Positions 12,375-23,555 of a DNA stretch of 64,000 nt are shown here, piece by piece. This DNA comes from Heterodera schachtii (Eukaryota > Nematoda > Chromadorea > Rhabditida > Heteroderidae). Made by a program: the position numbers and the translations under genes. Every line of letters begins with the position of its first letter. Position 1 is the first letter of the stretch. Below the pieces are notes generated by a model. It worked only from the letters and a program-made list of their open reading frames with translations. It did no database searches and had not been told where the DNA came from. The DNA is taken from NCBI GenBank assembly GCA_023374025.1, contig SIJG01000087.1:572051-636050 (forward strand). The letters are read 5' to 3'.

Positions 12375-12845
12375 CAAGCTTACAACATTTTCAAAATTTT
12401 TTTTATTCATTTCAAATGCCGAAAGTAACTAAATCTAATTCTTATTATTGTCATTGGATTTTTAAATTCTCTGCTGGAGCTTTTAATTTATAAAAAAAAT
12501 TATCGGAAAAAAGATCCTTCAAACACTTTGAAATGTATTTGTTTTGCAATTGTGTTGCAAAAATGATAAAGAATGAGATTTTTTGCATTTTTATGCAAAA
12601 TACACTTGGATTTTCCAATTTTTAATACATATTTTAGCATATATTTTTTAATATATTTTATTAAATATTTCAGGATTTTTAGCACATAAAAATCTTAACT
12701 CTACTCATGACTACCGTTGGCTGGGGGAACATTCAGGCGATTAATTTGTCGCTGAACCATTTCTCTCTAGACTATTTGATTATTTTTTTAAAATAAGCTT
12801 GATGTTCTGATTTTCAATTTTCGATTCGATTTAAATTTTTTTTAA

Positions 12846-13070
12846 TTAATTCAATTTTAATTTGTACGGTCAAATTTTATTATATTACATACATTTTTGG
12901 TTTTTGTTAATTAGATTAATAAATTATATTATATTACTAAATTATTTTAATTTTTTAGTATTTTTTAATTACATAAATATGTATTAAGTGTTTTTCCTTT
13001 CTGTAACATTTCTTTCGCCAGATTTTTATGCTCGCGCGTTCTCGTCATCATATGACTCACTCATCACTGA
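12846..13070 (+). repeat. dispersed repeat family S, long older copy
   Basis: Aligns in direct orientation with the 3-prime ends of the two long triplication copies (45,203-45,398 and 48,956-49,169). Shared features are TTCAATT-TAATTTGT-CGG, CAAATTTTATT, TTGTTAATTA-GAT-AATAAAT, TTTTTAATTACATAA and an ATGCT...GAC/CTGACA region. The end of the triplicated unit is therefore itself an older repeat. Confidence 0.7.
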
Positions 13071-13245
13071 CAGGGTGTTTTTAATTTTTCGAGACTCATT
13101 TTCGGTTTTATTAAATATATTTTGCATTTTTAATTATTAAATTTATATCGCAATTACTCTGACTAATGACCGATTGTTTGTCTTTCGATTATTTATTTGT
13201 TTGCTTGTTAATTCAAAAATGATAAATAATTAATTTTTGCGTTTC

Positions 13246-13353
13246 ACTGCTGTTGTGACATCTATTTGTCCATTTTCATTAGTTCACCAAATCTGTGCCT
13301 TTCCGCCATTTTTTCAATTTTTTTTTATTCCAATTCATTTAATTGTTGTTATC
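13246..13353 (+). repeat. dispersed repeat family I, copy 1
   Basis: Shares TGTGACATCTATTTGTCCAT-TTTCATT-GTTCA, ATCT, CTTTCCGCCA/TTTTCCGCGA, TTTTTTCAATTT and ATTGTTGTTAT/ATTGTTATT with 21,942-22,058, in the same order and orientation. Confidence 0.7.
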
Positions 13354-13954
13354 TTTTAATTGTATTCATTATTTTTTAACAACATATAGTAAAAATTTTG
13401 CCTGATCAGTTAATGGTAGTTTAGTCAAACTCACGAAAATAATAGATGGATTTATTTTAATGGAATATAATAAATTATACTTATATAATTTTAATGCAAT
13501 TTATATTAGAAATTTATTAGATTTATCGGACTCATTGATCATTTAAACAGTTTTTACTTATGGAAATTGAAAAATTCCTTATCTATTATTTTTTATACTT
13601 TTCGCAAATCTTGACTTTTTTAACCTTTATTAAAATATTCAAATTTAAAAATGCTAATTCGAATTGATTTTTATGGGTTGTAAGTAATGAAATTTTTAAT
13701 AAATAAGTGATCCAGTAAAGACTTAGGTAATTAATATAGACAAAAATTGTTAATTACTTTGTAGATCTAATTAATTATTGGATTTTTATCCTTTTAAAAA
13801 TTGAAACATCTTCATAATTCGTGGTCGAACTAACTTTTATTAGTAAGAGTTTATTTTATCAAAAATTTAATAAATTTATGTACAGATGAATAAATTTTTA
13901 TTTTTTATTTTTTGATAATTTTTTTTAATAATTGCACTCAAATTTCGTTTCTTT

Positions 13955-14056
13955 ATGTAATTATAGTGTCATTATATATTTTCGTTACTTTATATAAATA
14001 CAATAAATAATTGGTCTAATTTTTTCAAATTTAATTAAATTTTAAAGGTGATGCGA
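13955..14056 (+). repeat. dispersed repeat family E, partial copy
   Basis: Contains TTATAGTGTCATTATAT, TTTCGTTACTTTATATAAAT and ATTGGTCTAATTTT. These match the middle of the copy at 58,681 in the same order and orientation. Confidence 0.7.
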
Positions 14057-14892
14057 GATTTAAGACTTTAAATTGGGGTCCCTCCATATAACCGTTAATT
14101 ACTTCATTACAAAACCCGAACATTACATTAAATAGATTATATTTTTTTAAGAAAGTTAGTTTATTTTTTTCTTACCTATTCTATTCCTTTTTATATTCTT
14201 ATTATGTATTTTTGATGATTACATTTTTTGCTTTTTTAATTTTAAAAATTATTCAATTTTATAAAATATTCAGATTTTATTATTATTTATTTTCATGGTT
14301 TATAATATTGATATTTTTTTACTTTTATTTGATAAAGAAGTTTCATAAAGTGATGACAAAAAGATTACTTATCAACTTTTTCTCTAATTTATACGGATTT
14401 TAAATTATTTAATATTATTGTTTTCTATAGTTTGTTCTTTATCGAAACAAATGCTTTCTTGTGAGTGTCGGGTACTTTGAATAGGTTATTATTTATGTTA
14501 TTTAAAAAAATATATTATTTATAGCTGCTTAAATTCTTAGCTTTTCTTAATTGAATATTTTTTGTTTGTTTTACATTAAAATTTGCATTAAAATAATCGA
14601 TTTTTAATGATTATGATTATGTTTTCCTATTAAAAATGATTTCTTATTTTTGAATCAATTTGTATTTAAAAGAAAATTTATTTGAATAAAACTTGAAGAA
14701 TCATTCCTGTGCTCGTTCCTGTAATCCATCTAAAATAATTTTATATTTTGTTTAAAATTATATTTTTGCTTATTATAATATATAAATAGGTTTGATTTTG
14801 TAACTTTTTGAGTTTTATGTTGATCAATTTTCAGACAAATATCACTTTTTATGTACAAGCCATAAAGTCGTAGCCCTCAACATTCAAAAGGC

Positions 14893-14900
14893 AATTAGAT
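14893..14900 (+). repeat. target-site duplication, left (8 bp)
   Basis: AATTAGAT flanks the element at 14,901-15,430. The right-hand partner is AATTAGAC at 15,431-15,438, a 7 of 8 match. Eight bases is the usual target duplication length of the hAT superfamily. Confidence 0.8.
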
Positions 14901-15430
14901 CAGAGATGTGATATCTGAGGATTTTTCCTCATTTTGTGGTCTTTTAGAGGGTCAAAGAGGATTTTTTTGAAAAATGAGGATTTGCGGATTTTTGTGGTCT
15001 TTTGATAAAAAAGTGACAAAAACGCATAATTTTTTGAAAAGTAGGTATATTTGGCAAAATGTTCGAACTTTTTCTTCAAATCTTAAACTTTTTTTTTCGA
15101 AAAATCCTCAGTCAAAATCATTTTTTTGACAAAATCTGTTAACAAATCGCACTCAAAATTCTAAATTTTTTCCGGCAGCGCCTATCGGCACTGCCGGACC
15201 CCCTCCCCCAATGTTCCCAAAAAGTTTTTTTGGAAAACCGCGCCACAAAAAAAAAAGCAATTTTTTGTGGGTCTCAGTGGACAGATAAACAGAATTCATT
15301 ACACATGGACACAGTGAAAGCTGAGGATTTTTCATTCCAAATGAGGATTTTTTTTGAGGTATTTTAGTGGCAAATGAGGATTTTTTACGGCTGAAATGAG
15401 GATTTTCAAAATTTTGAGATCACATCTCTG
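14901..15430 (+). mobile_element. 530-bp hAT-like miniature element (GAGGATTTTT type)
   Basis: Non-autonomous TIR element with no coding capacity. The left end reads CAGAGATGTGATATCTGAGG; the right end, reverse-complemented, reads CAGAGATGTGATCTCAAAAT, so the outer 12 bases are a perfect inverted repeat. Both subterminal zones carry repeated GAGGATTTTT words pointing the same way on the + strand. The middle holds the GTTAACAAA module and a GC-rich hairpin (15,172-15,197). A longer relative with the same ends is at 60,334-61,192. The superfamily assignment is inferred from the 8-bp duplication only. The 60-codon minus frame at 15,153-15,335 lies inside it and is not a gene. Confidence 0.9.
15172..15197. 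repeat. 26-bp GC-rich hairpin, copy a
   Basis: Stem CCGGCAGCGCC, loop TATC, stem GGCACTGCCGG: 10 of 11 pairs. The only mismatch is C/A at stem position 8, which becomes a G-U wobble in a minus-strand RNA. Compared with 60,073-60,098, both members of one base pair differ (CAG/CTG here, CGG/CCG there). Confidence 0.85.
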
Positions 15431-16831
15431 AATTAGACAGAGTTCAAAAAAATTTTCCAGCCTCCTAGGGATTTTTGAAAATTTTCCCTTATTTTCAGTG
15501 TATTTACAAGGCTTGTTAGCAGATTTTTATTATTTTTTCATTGCATAAAATTCGTTTTTGTAGAATAAATTTTTTGTTTAAAGAAGTTTTTCAGCCATAA
15601 TTTTTTACTTTTTTCTTACTTTATTTAATAAAAAATGCATAATAAATAACTAAAATTATATCTTGTAAATTTGCTGATTTTAAAATATTAATTAAATTAC
15701 CAATTTAATTTCGTTAAAAATCTTTTATTTCAATTTGTTTTTATTAAATTATTATTTACTTATTGCTGTATTTAAATCATTATTAAATTATATGATTTTA
15801 CAATTTTTTGACATATAAAACTCGTTGTATGAAAGAATAATTGTATTTAATATAATCATGGTTGGGTTCAAGATAACCAATTATGTGGATTCCTCGCAAA
15901 ATTAAATATTTTTGCTTTATTATATATTTATAAATGAATTAATTATCTTCATGTTGTAATATTTTTATTGTTTGTTTTTATTTTCACTATTAATTTATTT
16001 CCATATGTAAATTAAGTTGAAGAAAAATTTGTTTTATTTTAGTTAATTTAATTTTAATTAAATTATTCGTATTCTTTATGAATTAAATCAATTAATTATA
16101 TTTAAGTGGAGTTCAAAATTATGAGGTGAAAACTTTATTTTTGAATTTATTTTTAAAAATACACAATAAATTATTTTATAAATTAATAATATTATAATAT
16201 TTATCAAGTTGTTTTTCTTTCTTAATTTCGAACAAAAATAAATAAATAATTTTATTTAACTATATTTAGTTTAATTATTTATTTTAAATAGTATCCAATT
16301 AACATTTTTCCTACATTTTTGCAACATCCGTATAAAAAAGATTGATATTTTGTTTTTATAAATAATTTTAATTAATTTGCCTCGTTATTGATATTGATAT
16401 TTTGTTTAAGATAATAAAAATAAAAGATTATATATTGAGCGTTTGTTGTCAATAATTATTTTACTTATCTGTAATATTTAAAGTAACAAAATTTGTCTTT
16501 TCAAAATAATTTTTGAACATTTTTATAAATTTTATTTTTTTTAAATTATAAATATTTCCGTGGGGTTTAAAAGATATTGTTTATTTGTTAGGAAATAATA
16601 ATTTTTTTATTTTAATATTTTTCAATCTATTCTATCCTCTCTTCATTCATTTTTAAATTTTATTTAAATTTTTGATTAAAATTTATTTTAAAAATTATTT
16701 ATTTAAACTAATAGATAAATTAATCATTTAAAATATGTTTTTTTTGATGTGCAAAGATTATACATTAATATTCTCTCGTAAATGAAAATTTTATTTTGAA
16801 TTTTTCAATTTTTTGAATTCAAAAATAACTT

Positions 16832-16920
16832 CCAAGAGAATTAATTGTTTAATTAGTAGGTCGAATAATTTATTTCATATTAATCTGCTTTTTTATTTCA
16901 TCTTCATTTATTTTATTAAT
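16832..16920 (+). repeat. dispersed repeat family E, partial copy
   Basis: Contains CAAGAGAATTAATTGTTTAA, GTCGAATAATTTATTTCATA and TTTCATCTTCATTTA. These match the first part of the copies at 57,410 and 58,681, in the same orientation. Confidence 0.7.
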
Positions 16921-17819
16921 TAACTTATTTTGTGTCGTTTTAATTATTTAATTTTAGTGTTTGTTGTAAATAAGTTCACTTTGTTAAAATATTTGAATTT
17001 GGTTAATAATAATATATATGTTTTTGTTGGTTAATTTTGTGAATTTATTTATAATTTTGATATTGTTATTTTGTTTTATTTATTTATCTCTTGGTCTTAT
17101 TCGATTCTATTACGTGACGAGTCTTTTGCAGATTAAAACATTTTCTCATCATCTATCAGTTATTATTAATAATTACTTTATTAAAGGATTATAATTGTTA
17201 ATACTAAAATTTTTTCTTGTATTAAAATTGTATAGATTTTAAAAATGAAATCAAAAAATAGAACATTTCAAAGAAATTCATGAACCAAAAATTGTTGTTA
17301 TAATTTTAATCTCTTATTTAAAATGAAAATTACATTTGTATATTGTATTTTCTTCACATCTACTGATTAAAATTATTAATTGATATTATTAATTTAATTT
17401 TCAAACATTTTTCACTTTGTAATTTTTTACTTTGCTAGCATTATAATTATATTAGAAGTATTCAGTTTAAATTGGGTATACAAATTTTTTGAAATAATTG
17501 ATAATTAAATTAATTATAAAAAATTTAATTTTTTCATCCTAAATTTATTTTTTTTAAATGCATTCTTTGAAATAGCATAAATTATAATTTTTTTTTGACA
17601 AATTAACTTTTTCGGAATTGAATTTTATTTATATATATATTTTTTGTTTTTTTCTATAAATAATATATTAATTTTTTAATGAGCTATTTGATTATATTTT
17701 TCACAATTCGATTAAATTAAATTTATTATTGTTTAACATAAATAGGTATATAGAGTGATGGATGCGCACTGTGCTTCCCAATTTTGAACATTTTTTAGAA
17801 AATTAATTAAAAATTTCGT

Positions 17820-17850
17820 TTTGTCGGCTCTTTAGGCACCGTCGGCCAGC
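17820..17850. repeat. decayed GC-rich hairpin variant
   Basis: TTGTCGGCTCTTTAGGCACC followed by GTCGGCC resembles the 26-bp GC hairpins at 15,172 and 60,073 but with a damaged stem and loop. The text after it (CCAAACTCCAAATTTTTTTC) does not extend the match clearly, so this is a tentative relative. Confidence 0.45.
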
Positions 17851-18383
17851 CAAACTCCAAATTTTTTTCCAAACAATTAGCTAAAAATCACAAAATTTGG
17901 ACAATTTGGACATAATTCTCTTAATAAAGTATATAAATTGAAATATAAAAAAAAACAAATATTTAAAAAAATTAATTAGATCAAAATGAAATTAATTTTA
18001 AGCAGATTTTAAATTTATAATAAATAAAAATTATATGTTATATTAAAAAAGTACAAAAAACATTCCATAAATAGCAAAATGTTTAAAAGTTCTATGAGTC
18101 CGATAAATGTAATATTAAAAACATAAATTTCATTAAATATTTAATCATAAAATAACAAGTTAATATGAGGAGATTAATTGGTTATTTCTTAAAATCTGCC
18201 ATTTAAGCTATTTTTCTGCAAATTCATGGATTTAAATATAAATATAAGTAATTTAAATAATTTGGGTTATTTTCAGTTAAAATATTTTCATTTTGTAAAA
18301 GATTTCATCTTTAAAATTTCATTATCATTTCAATTACATTATATGTTATGATTTTTTGGAAAAACCATTTGTTTAAAGAAATT

Positions 18384-18453
18384 ATTTAAAAAAATCATGA
18401 TGAAAATAAATTTATCAATTTATAAATTTTTACTTTTCGATTTTAATTTTCTG
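18384..18453 (-). repeat. 70-bp exact inverted repeat, right partner
   Basis: Reverse complement of 1,861-1,930, identical over 70 bases at a distance of about 16.5 kb. The neighbouring GAGTCCGATAAAT segment (18,065-18,110) is also inverted relative to a relative at 13,510-13,570. This region therefore carries at least two families in the opposite orientation to the rest of the window. Confidence 0.85.
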
Positions 18454-19610
18454 ATTTTAACCCCCAATTTCTCGGTCTTTTTATTAAGAAATAATTTAAC
18501 AATAAAATATAATCAATCATTAAAATTTGATTATTTTAATACAAATTTTTAATGTAAAAACAAAAAATTTTATTTTATTTGTATTTAATTCATTAAAGAA
18601 AATAGCTGTAAATTATAAATTAGTTAATATAATTAACAAATAAAACTAATTAAATGGCGGTAGAAGCGGCGACAAGAGAATCGGAAACGATAGTCAAAGT
18701 CTCGCCATTTTAATTATAAATTTTTCTTATAATTTTTTTGTGTATAATTTTACATTAAATAAGCAGAATTTTCTGCGCTTTTTAGCTTTTTTGATTTAAT
18801 TTGATATGTTATAATTCTTAACTTTGTATTTATTATTTTAAATTAAGGTTATTTCTTTTTTATTAATTTTCTGTGTTAAAATTCCTTAATTAATTATTTT
18901 TATCTAATGATTATTTTTTAGATTTTCTCAATTGTTTTGCATTTTTTCTCAAATTTTTTTTTTATTAATTTTTTTAACTAGTGAACTTTCGTCGAATTTG
19001 CCATATGCTTTTGATCTTGTATGATTATTTCCGTTAAATAATAAATTTACACAGAACTATTAATTTCTTTCATTTTTTTCTATTATTTACCGTTTAATTG
19101 CTATGAAGCATTAAACTCAAAAATTTAATTATAAAACGACTAATTGTGTTTTTAAGCCTTTTACACAAACTTTAATTTTGTGGCAGAATTCTTCTCAATT
19201 CTGGGTACATAAATTATTTTATTTTATAAATATTTGTATATAATTAAATATATTAATTATTTTGGTTAGGTTTTATGCTTAAAATTAATTTATTATTTAT
19301 CTTTTATAGACATAATAATGTTTATATTGCATAAGAAGAAAATTAATTAGATAAAGTTAAAAGCACGAAATTCAGTAATTATTGTAATTTCAAATAATTA
19401 TATCAAAATTTTTTTTTTTTGCTTTTTGATGCAAATAAATTATTAAAATTATAAATTCAAAGAGACATTTTAGATGTTTTCATTTACTTCATTTGGAGAA
19501 TTTGTTAAAAAAATTTCATCAAAGCACTTTATTTCACTTTATTAAAATATTCATATTAAATATCGTTTATTTATTTATTTTTAATAATTTGCAATATCGG
19601 CATTTTTTAT

Positions 19611-19710
19611 TTATTTTAATCTCTTGTTCCATTACTGCACCACATCCCCTGGCTCTTCGGCCTCTACGCCTGCCATTTTAATATGTGTTTTTTTATTTGT
19701 TAAACATATT
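19611..19710 (+). repeat. dispersed repeat family M, copy
   Basis: Contains TTAATCTCTTGTTCC, a C-rich stretch ending CGCCTGCCATTTTAATAT, then TTTGTTAAACAT. It matches 34,775-34,860 (AAACTCTTGTTCC, CCGCCTGCCACTTTAATAT, TTTTTTAATTGTTAAG). Upstream sequence also matches 41,490-41,588 and 7,966-8,055, all in direct orientation. Confidence 0.75.
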
Positions 19711-20416
19711 TATAGATTATATACATAAATATAAGCAGTATTTGTGAATGAACTTATTTTTTCATTATTCTGCCAAATTAATTACATAAGTAATTTGTAT
19801 TTAAATTTTATTGACATTTTATTAATTTTTTTGGTCAATTAGTTTTTTAAGTCCATTTTAACTTTATTAATAGCAAATTTATTCATTATAAATTAGGATA
19901 ACATGTTTAGTTGTTCCATTTTGAATAATTTAATGTTAATTTTATTTGGTATTTTTTTTATTTATTTTAATTTCATTTATTTCATCCTTTATTTATGCTG
20001 ATTATATACGTTAAAAATTAATTATCGTGAATTTTTGGTTTAATAATCTTTTTTATGCTTTTTACAGATATGATTTTTTAAATTTCTTTTTATGAATATA
20101 TGTTGTTTTAATAAAGAATTTTTTCTTTTGGGCACCTTTTTATTTTTAATAATAATTAGATTTCACATAATAATTTTAAATCGTGATATTTTGGTTCATC
20201 TTTGTAAAAACAAAATTTCATTTATTTTGCGATGCTAATGATGCAAAAACATTTATTTCATTTGGAAAAAGGTTAATTTGACTTATTCTAAAAAAATAAG
20301 GAATTAAATGATCTCTTAGTCAAATCTTTTTTCTAAGGAATTTGACGCATAATCCAAAATTTTATTATTTCAAAGAAAAGGGCTTTTTTAGAATATCTTT
20401 TTTCCGAAAATTTCAA

Positions 20417-20495
20417 AAGCCGAAACATTTTTCAAATTAATAAGTTAGTTGAATTATGTTGCTGGAAATTTATGATATTTGTAATTTTACAATCA
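20417..20495 (+). repeat. dispersed repeat family J, copy 1
   Basis: Shares TTTTTCAAATTAATAAGTTA, GTTGAATTATGTTG and ATTTATGATA-TTG/ATTATGATAAATG with 28,115-28,195, in direct orientation. The exact 26-base core is the strongest match. Confidence 0.8.
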
Positions 20496-20690
20496 TTTAC
20501 TGAAAATCAGGGAAATTTTCGAAATCTCTAGGGGGCTTGAAATTTTTTCTAGAGAAAATGGGCAAGCCCACTGGAAAGAGCACAAAATTCTCTACTGATT
20601 TGACTTTTGAATAATGGGGCTATGACTTCTACATAAAAAGATATAATTGGTTGAATATTTGATCACCATAAAATGATCAATTTTTGATTA

Positions 20691-20977
20691 GTACCATAAT
20701 CTTTTTCTAGAAGCAAACAAATTAAGCATTCTTGGTTTCATTTTATAGCCCTAAATGTCCTCTATTTGCCTTTAAAATTTCAAAAAATTTCGTTGTTTTT
20801 CAAAAAAGTCGTGGCTTGTAATTTTCATAAATTTATTTGGTAAACTTTTTTGACCAGAACTTCTTTTAAGCTCAACGAGATTTATTGAAATTTTACAAGA
20901 AAGTAGAGGACACTTTAGGCTATCAAATGGTACCAAGATTGTTTAATTTGGATGCTTCTACAAAAAGTTATAGTGCA
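20691..20977. mobile_element. long imperfect foldback hairpin (family X)
   Basis: Two arms of about 125 bp (20,691-20,815 and 20,851-20,977) are imperfect reverse complements around a short AT-rich loop. The left arm has TTTTTCTAGAAGCAAACAAA, TTCTTGGTTTCATT, ATAGCCCTAAATGTCCTCTA and AAAATTTC. The right arm has the complements in reverse order (AGTAGAGGACACTTTAGGCT, ATCAAATGGTACCAAGATTG, GATGCTTCTACAAAAAG). No clean ends or target duplication were found. Arm-like single copies lie at 25,232 and at the start of triplication copies 2 and 3. No coding frame is present. The element class is unknown. Confidence 0.75.
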
Positions 20978-21286
20978 TGATTTGTGGTCAAGTAAACTGA
21001 AATAGAGGACAAATATTTCGGCTCACCACGTTCAAATATTTGTTTAAAATTTTATTTTTGTTTTACTAATTTTTTACCAGTTAATTGAGTTTTCTTTTCA
21101 TTTGACTTAAATATAAGCAAAATTATTCAATTATAAATTTAATATTTTAATTTTGCCTTTCAATAATTTAATGTTCATTTTAACTTTTTACCCACCATAT
21201 CTTTTTTGTTGTCATTTTTCTCTGTTTTAATTTATTTTTTTGTAATTTTTTTCTATGATATTTAATTTCTTAAATAATTAAATTTA

Positions 21287-21359
21287 ATGTATTAATTTAT
21301 TTTATTATTTGAATACAATTGCTTGAGTTTTAAATTTATTCACGACCTTCAAGAATGCA
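21287..21359 (+). repeat. dispersed repeat family B, copy 2
   Basis: Direct partner of 8,101-8,173 with a single mismatch. The flanks differ, and no terminal repeats or target duplications are obvious. Confidence 0.85.
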
Positions 21360-21941
21360 CGATGATAATCAAGTGGTTGAGCAAAATGTGATTTTGTCTT
21401 TTGAGGTCATAGAAATTAAATTGTTCATTAATTAAATTTTTTTGAATATTTATCTTCATTTTTCACTTTTTTTTTGTTCTGCAAAAAACAACTTAATTAA
21501 TTTTTTCTTATTATAAACATATAATTTTTACATTTTATGTTTATTTCACCAGCATTTATTAGTGCTTAATTTTCTTTTATTCATATAATATATTGTTTTT
21601 ATTGGGTAATTAGTTTTAAAAATACTAATTGGATAATTAAAATTTTATCCTGGTAAGCCACTGGCCTAATTAATGTAGCTTCTGGTTTAAAATTTTTTAA
21701 TTTATCATTAAATTTATAATAAGTTTTTGCACTTTTTTTATTTTAATTTTTATTTAAACCTTCTCGCCAATTGAGAAGTGTATGTCATTTTTTAAGCACT
21801 GATTTTACTTTTGTAAATTTATTTTTAAATTATACTTTCTTATTTACTTTTATGCTATTTGGCGAAAATATGTTTTTTCTCCTATTTCCCATAATTATCA
21901 GTGAATTGTAATAAAAAATTTATTTATTTAATTTTAGATTT

Positions 21942-22058
21942 TTTCAATGGTGTCACATTTGTCCATTTTCATTTGTTCATTGAATCTAATTCTTTTCCGC
22001 GACTTTTTTTTCAATTTTATTTGTAAATTTATTTTCGTCCCATTATACGATTGTTATT
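21942..22058 (+). repeat. dispersed repeat family I, copy 2
   Basis: Direct partner of 13,246-13,353. The best-kept word is TTTGTCCATTTTCATT. Confidence 0.7.
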
Positions 22059-22150
22059 AAATTAATTATATAATTGCAATTTCTAATTATTTTTAATTAT
22101 GTGTAATTTTCTCCTCGTTTCCAAGTAAGGTCTCCGCCCTAATTTAATGG

Positions 22151-22240
22151 TTTAAAAGTAAATCCATAAATAAAAAAATTAATTTCGTTATGCCAAATTC
22201 AACTATTTAAGGTTAATATATAAATTAATTTCTATTCTTG
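22151..22240 (+). repeat. dispersed repeat family A, copy 2 (partial)
   Basis: A diverged partial copy of the repeat at 1,451, recognised by TTTAAAAGTAAATCCA, TTTCGTTATGCCAAATTC and AAGGTTAATATA in the same order and spacing. It is in the same orientation as the other copies. Confidence 0.6.
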
Positions 22241-23130
22241 TTATTAGGTTTAGTTTTTATAACACTTTATCCGTGCTGAACATAATTTTATGTTTTTAAT
22301 ATTTTAAATGTTTTATATAATTTATTAATTAAAAAAAATCCACATTCATTAAAAAACTATTAAAATTTTGTTGCTTATTTTTGATATTTGGAATATCGCT
22401 ATTTTCTTTATTTTTAATGTATGCTTTCTACGGCTGCAATAAGTAAGCATTTCTTCCATAATTGCCTTTTTTACTTTTGGTGTAATATATTTATTTTTGT
22501 AATTTTTTCATTATTTTTTATTCTTTTATCTTTTTTTTTCATTTCTCATATTTTTGTTATTTTTGCTGATTTTTTTTCAATTTCTTTTCAATAAATTAAT
22601 TTGATTTTGTATATTTTATCATTTCCACAAATATGACAAATATCTACTCTTTTAAATAATTGTTGTTACACCAATATTTAATTATAATAATAATAGAATT
22701 TTTTAAATAATTTATTTTCTTATTGATTTATTTGACTACTTTTCTGGCTATTTTTATATGTTTTAATTTCTTAATTTCATTTTATTTTCATTAATTTTTT
22801 CATGTTCTTTTTTATTAATTCTGTCTTTCCTATATTTTTTTGACCGTCTCAATCTGATCGGCTGACTTTATTTTTGATAAATAATTAAATATTATAATAA
22901 TAGTTTTAAAAATTCCTTAAAATTTTTTTGGTATAATTTTTTTTTTAAATGAAAATTAACGAAAACATATTTTTTGATTTGTCAGTGGCAAAAAAAAATT
23001 GGGAATTTTGTAATTGATAAAAAATTTGTCCAAAAGTGTTAATTTTTGCTGCCTTTTTCCAATTTTTTGTATTTTTTGTAATTTCTAATCTTTTTTTTTT
23101 ACTTTATACTTTTTTGAGCCGTTTTATTAT

Positions 23131-23240
23131 ATTGCTTTGTTAAAATATTAATTATTTTTGCTTTGATTTATTGCATAAAATTTATTAAGTCAGGCGTCGT
23201 CTCTGTTCCATTTTATCTGATAAAATATGATAAAAATTTT
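23131..23240 (+). repeat. dispersed repeat family T, copy 1
   Basis: Contains AAATATTAATTATTTTTGCTTTG, TTGCATAAAA-TTATTAA and CAGGCGTCGTCTCTGTTCCA followed by TGATAAAAT. The first part matches 50,657-50,712, the second part 55,308-55,360 and, weakly, GGCGTCGTCTCACAG at 29,731. Confidence 0.7.
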
Positions 23241-23429
23241 TTTTATTAAATTAACTTTAAATTTTAGAATATATTTATATGATTTAGTTTTTCCTTCTTT
23301 TTCATTAACTGGTCGAACCCGATCTTTTTAAAAAGTCGCGTTTTAATTTAATCTTTTTGAATTTCATTTGGTGTTTAAGATATGAATTAGTTATTTTTAT
23401 ATCTATATGATTTCAATTTCACGAGTAAT

Positions 23430-23555
23430 GAAAAGAAAGTATTGTAATACCTAATACTAAAATATTTTTCTGGCTATCAAACGATACAAAGAATTTAGAA
23501 TTTGATTTTCAGTATTTGACGATTATTTTGATTATTTCTGTTTTAAATTTTTCAT
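23430..23555 (+). repeat. dispersed repeat family R
   Basis: Contains TTTTCTGGCTATCAAACGATACAAAGAATTTAGAATTTGATTTT and GATTATTTCTGTTTTAAA. The same order of words is found at 43,340-43,440 in the triplicated unit (CTGGGCTACAAAAACGATAC, AAAGAATGTAGAATTTAATT, GATTATTTCTGTTTTAAA). Another segment of the triplicated unit is thus derived from an older dispersed repeat. Confidence 0.7.

Larger units (their letters stand above)
12375..14892. other. gene-free AT-rich region
   Basis: No gene is supportable. It contains family S (12,846), family I (13,246) and a partial family E (13,955). The segment 13,510-13,570 (ATTTATCGGACTCA) resembles the reverse complement of 18,065-18,110. A GC-richer islet at 12,695-12,775 (CCGTTGGCTGGGGGAACATT) has no recognised content. 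The 63-codon frame at 14,212-14,403 is Phe/Ile/Tyr-rich and looks like chance. Confidence 0.7.
15439..20240. other. gene-free AT-rich region
   Basis: No gene is supportable. It includes a partial family E copy (16,832), a variant of the GC hairpin (17,820), an A-leaning stretch about 17.88-18.2 kb, the inverted family partner (18,384), a small inverted arrangement around 18,655-18,715 (AAATGGCG ... CGCCATTT), and family M (19,611). The 62-codon frame at 19,493-19,681 overlaps family M and is discounted. Confidence 0.7.

Noticed and set aside
11756..12493. 245-codon open frame with a repeating Ser-Gly-Pro-Gln-like pattern
   Set aside because: It is carried by a 15-bp minisatellite that keeps frames open on both strands. 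The flanking parts are short and show no start context or motif.
14212..14403. Short hydrophobic frames resembling membrane proteins (also at 29,893, 31,953, 42,978, 53,834)
   Set aside because: T-rich DNA yields Phe, Leu, Ile and Tyr codons by composition alone. There is no conserved motif or supporting context.
15153..15335. 60-codon minus frame, and similar minus frames at 60,754 and 60,999
   Set aside because: All lie within miniature elements, across the hairpin or terminal zones, and are not shared as a frame between the related elements.
18655..18715. Possible tiny TIR element (AAATGGCG ... CGCCATTT)
   Set aside because: The inverted pair is only 8 bp, and no target duplication or second copy was found.
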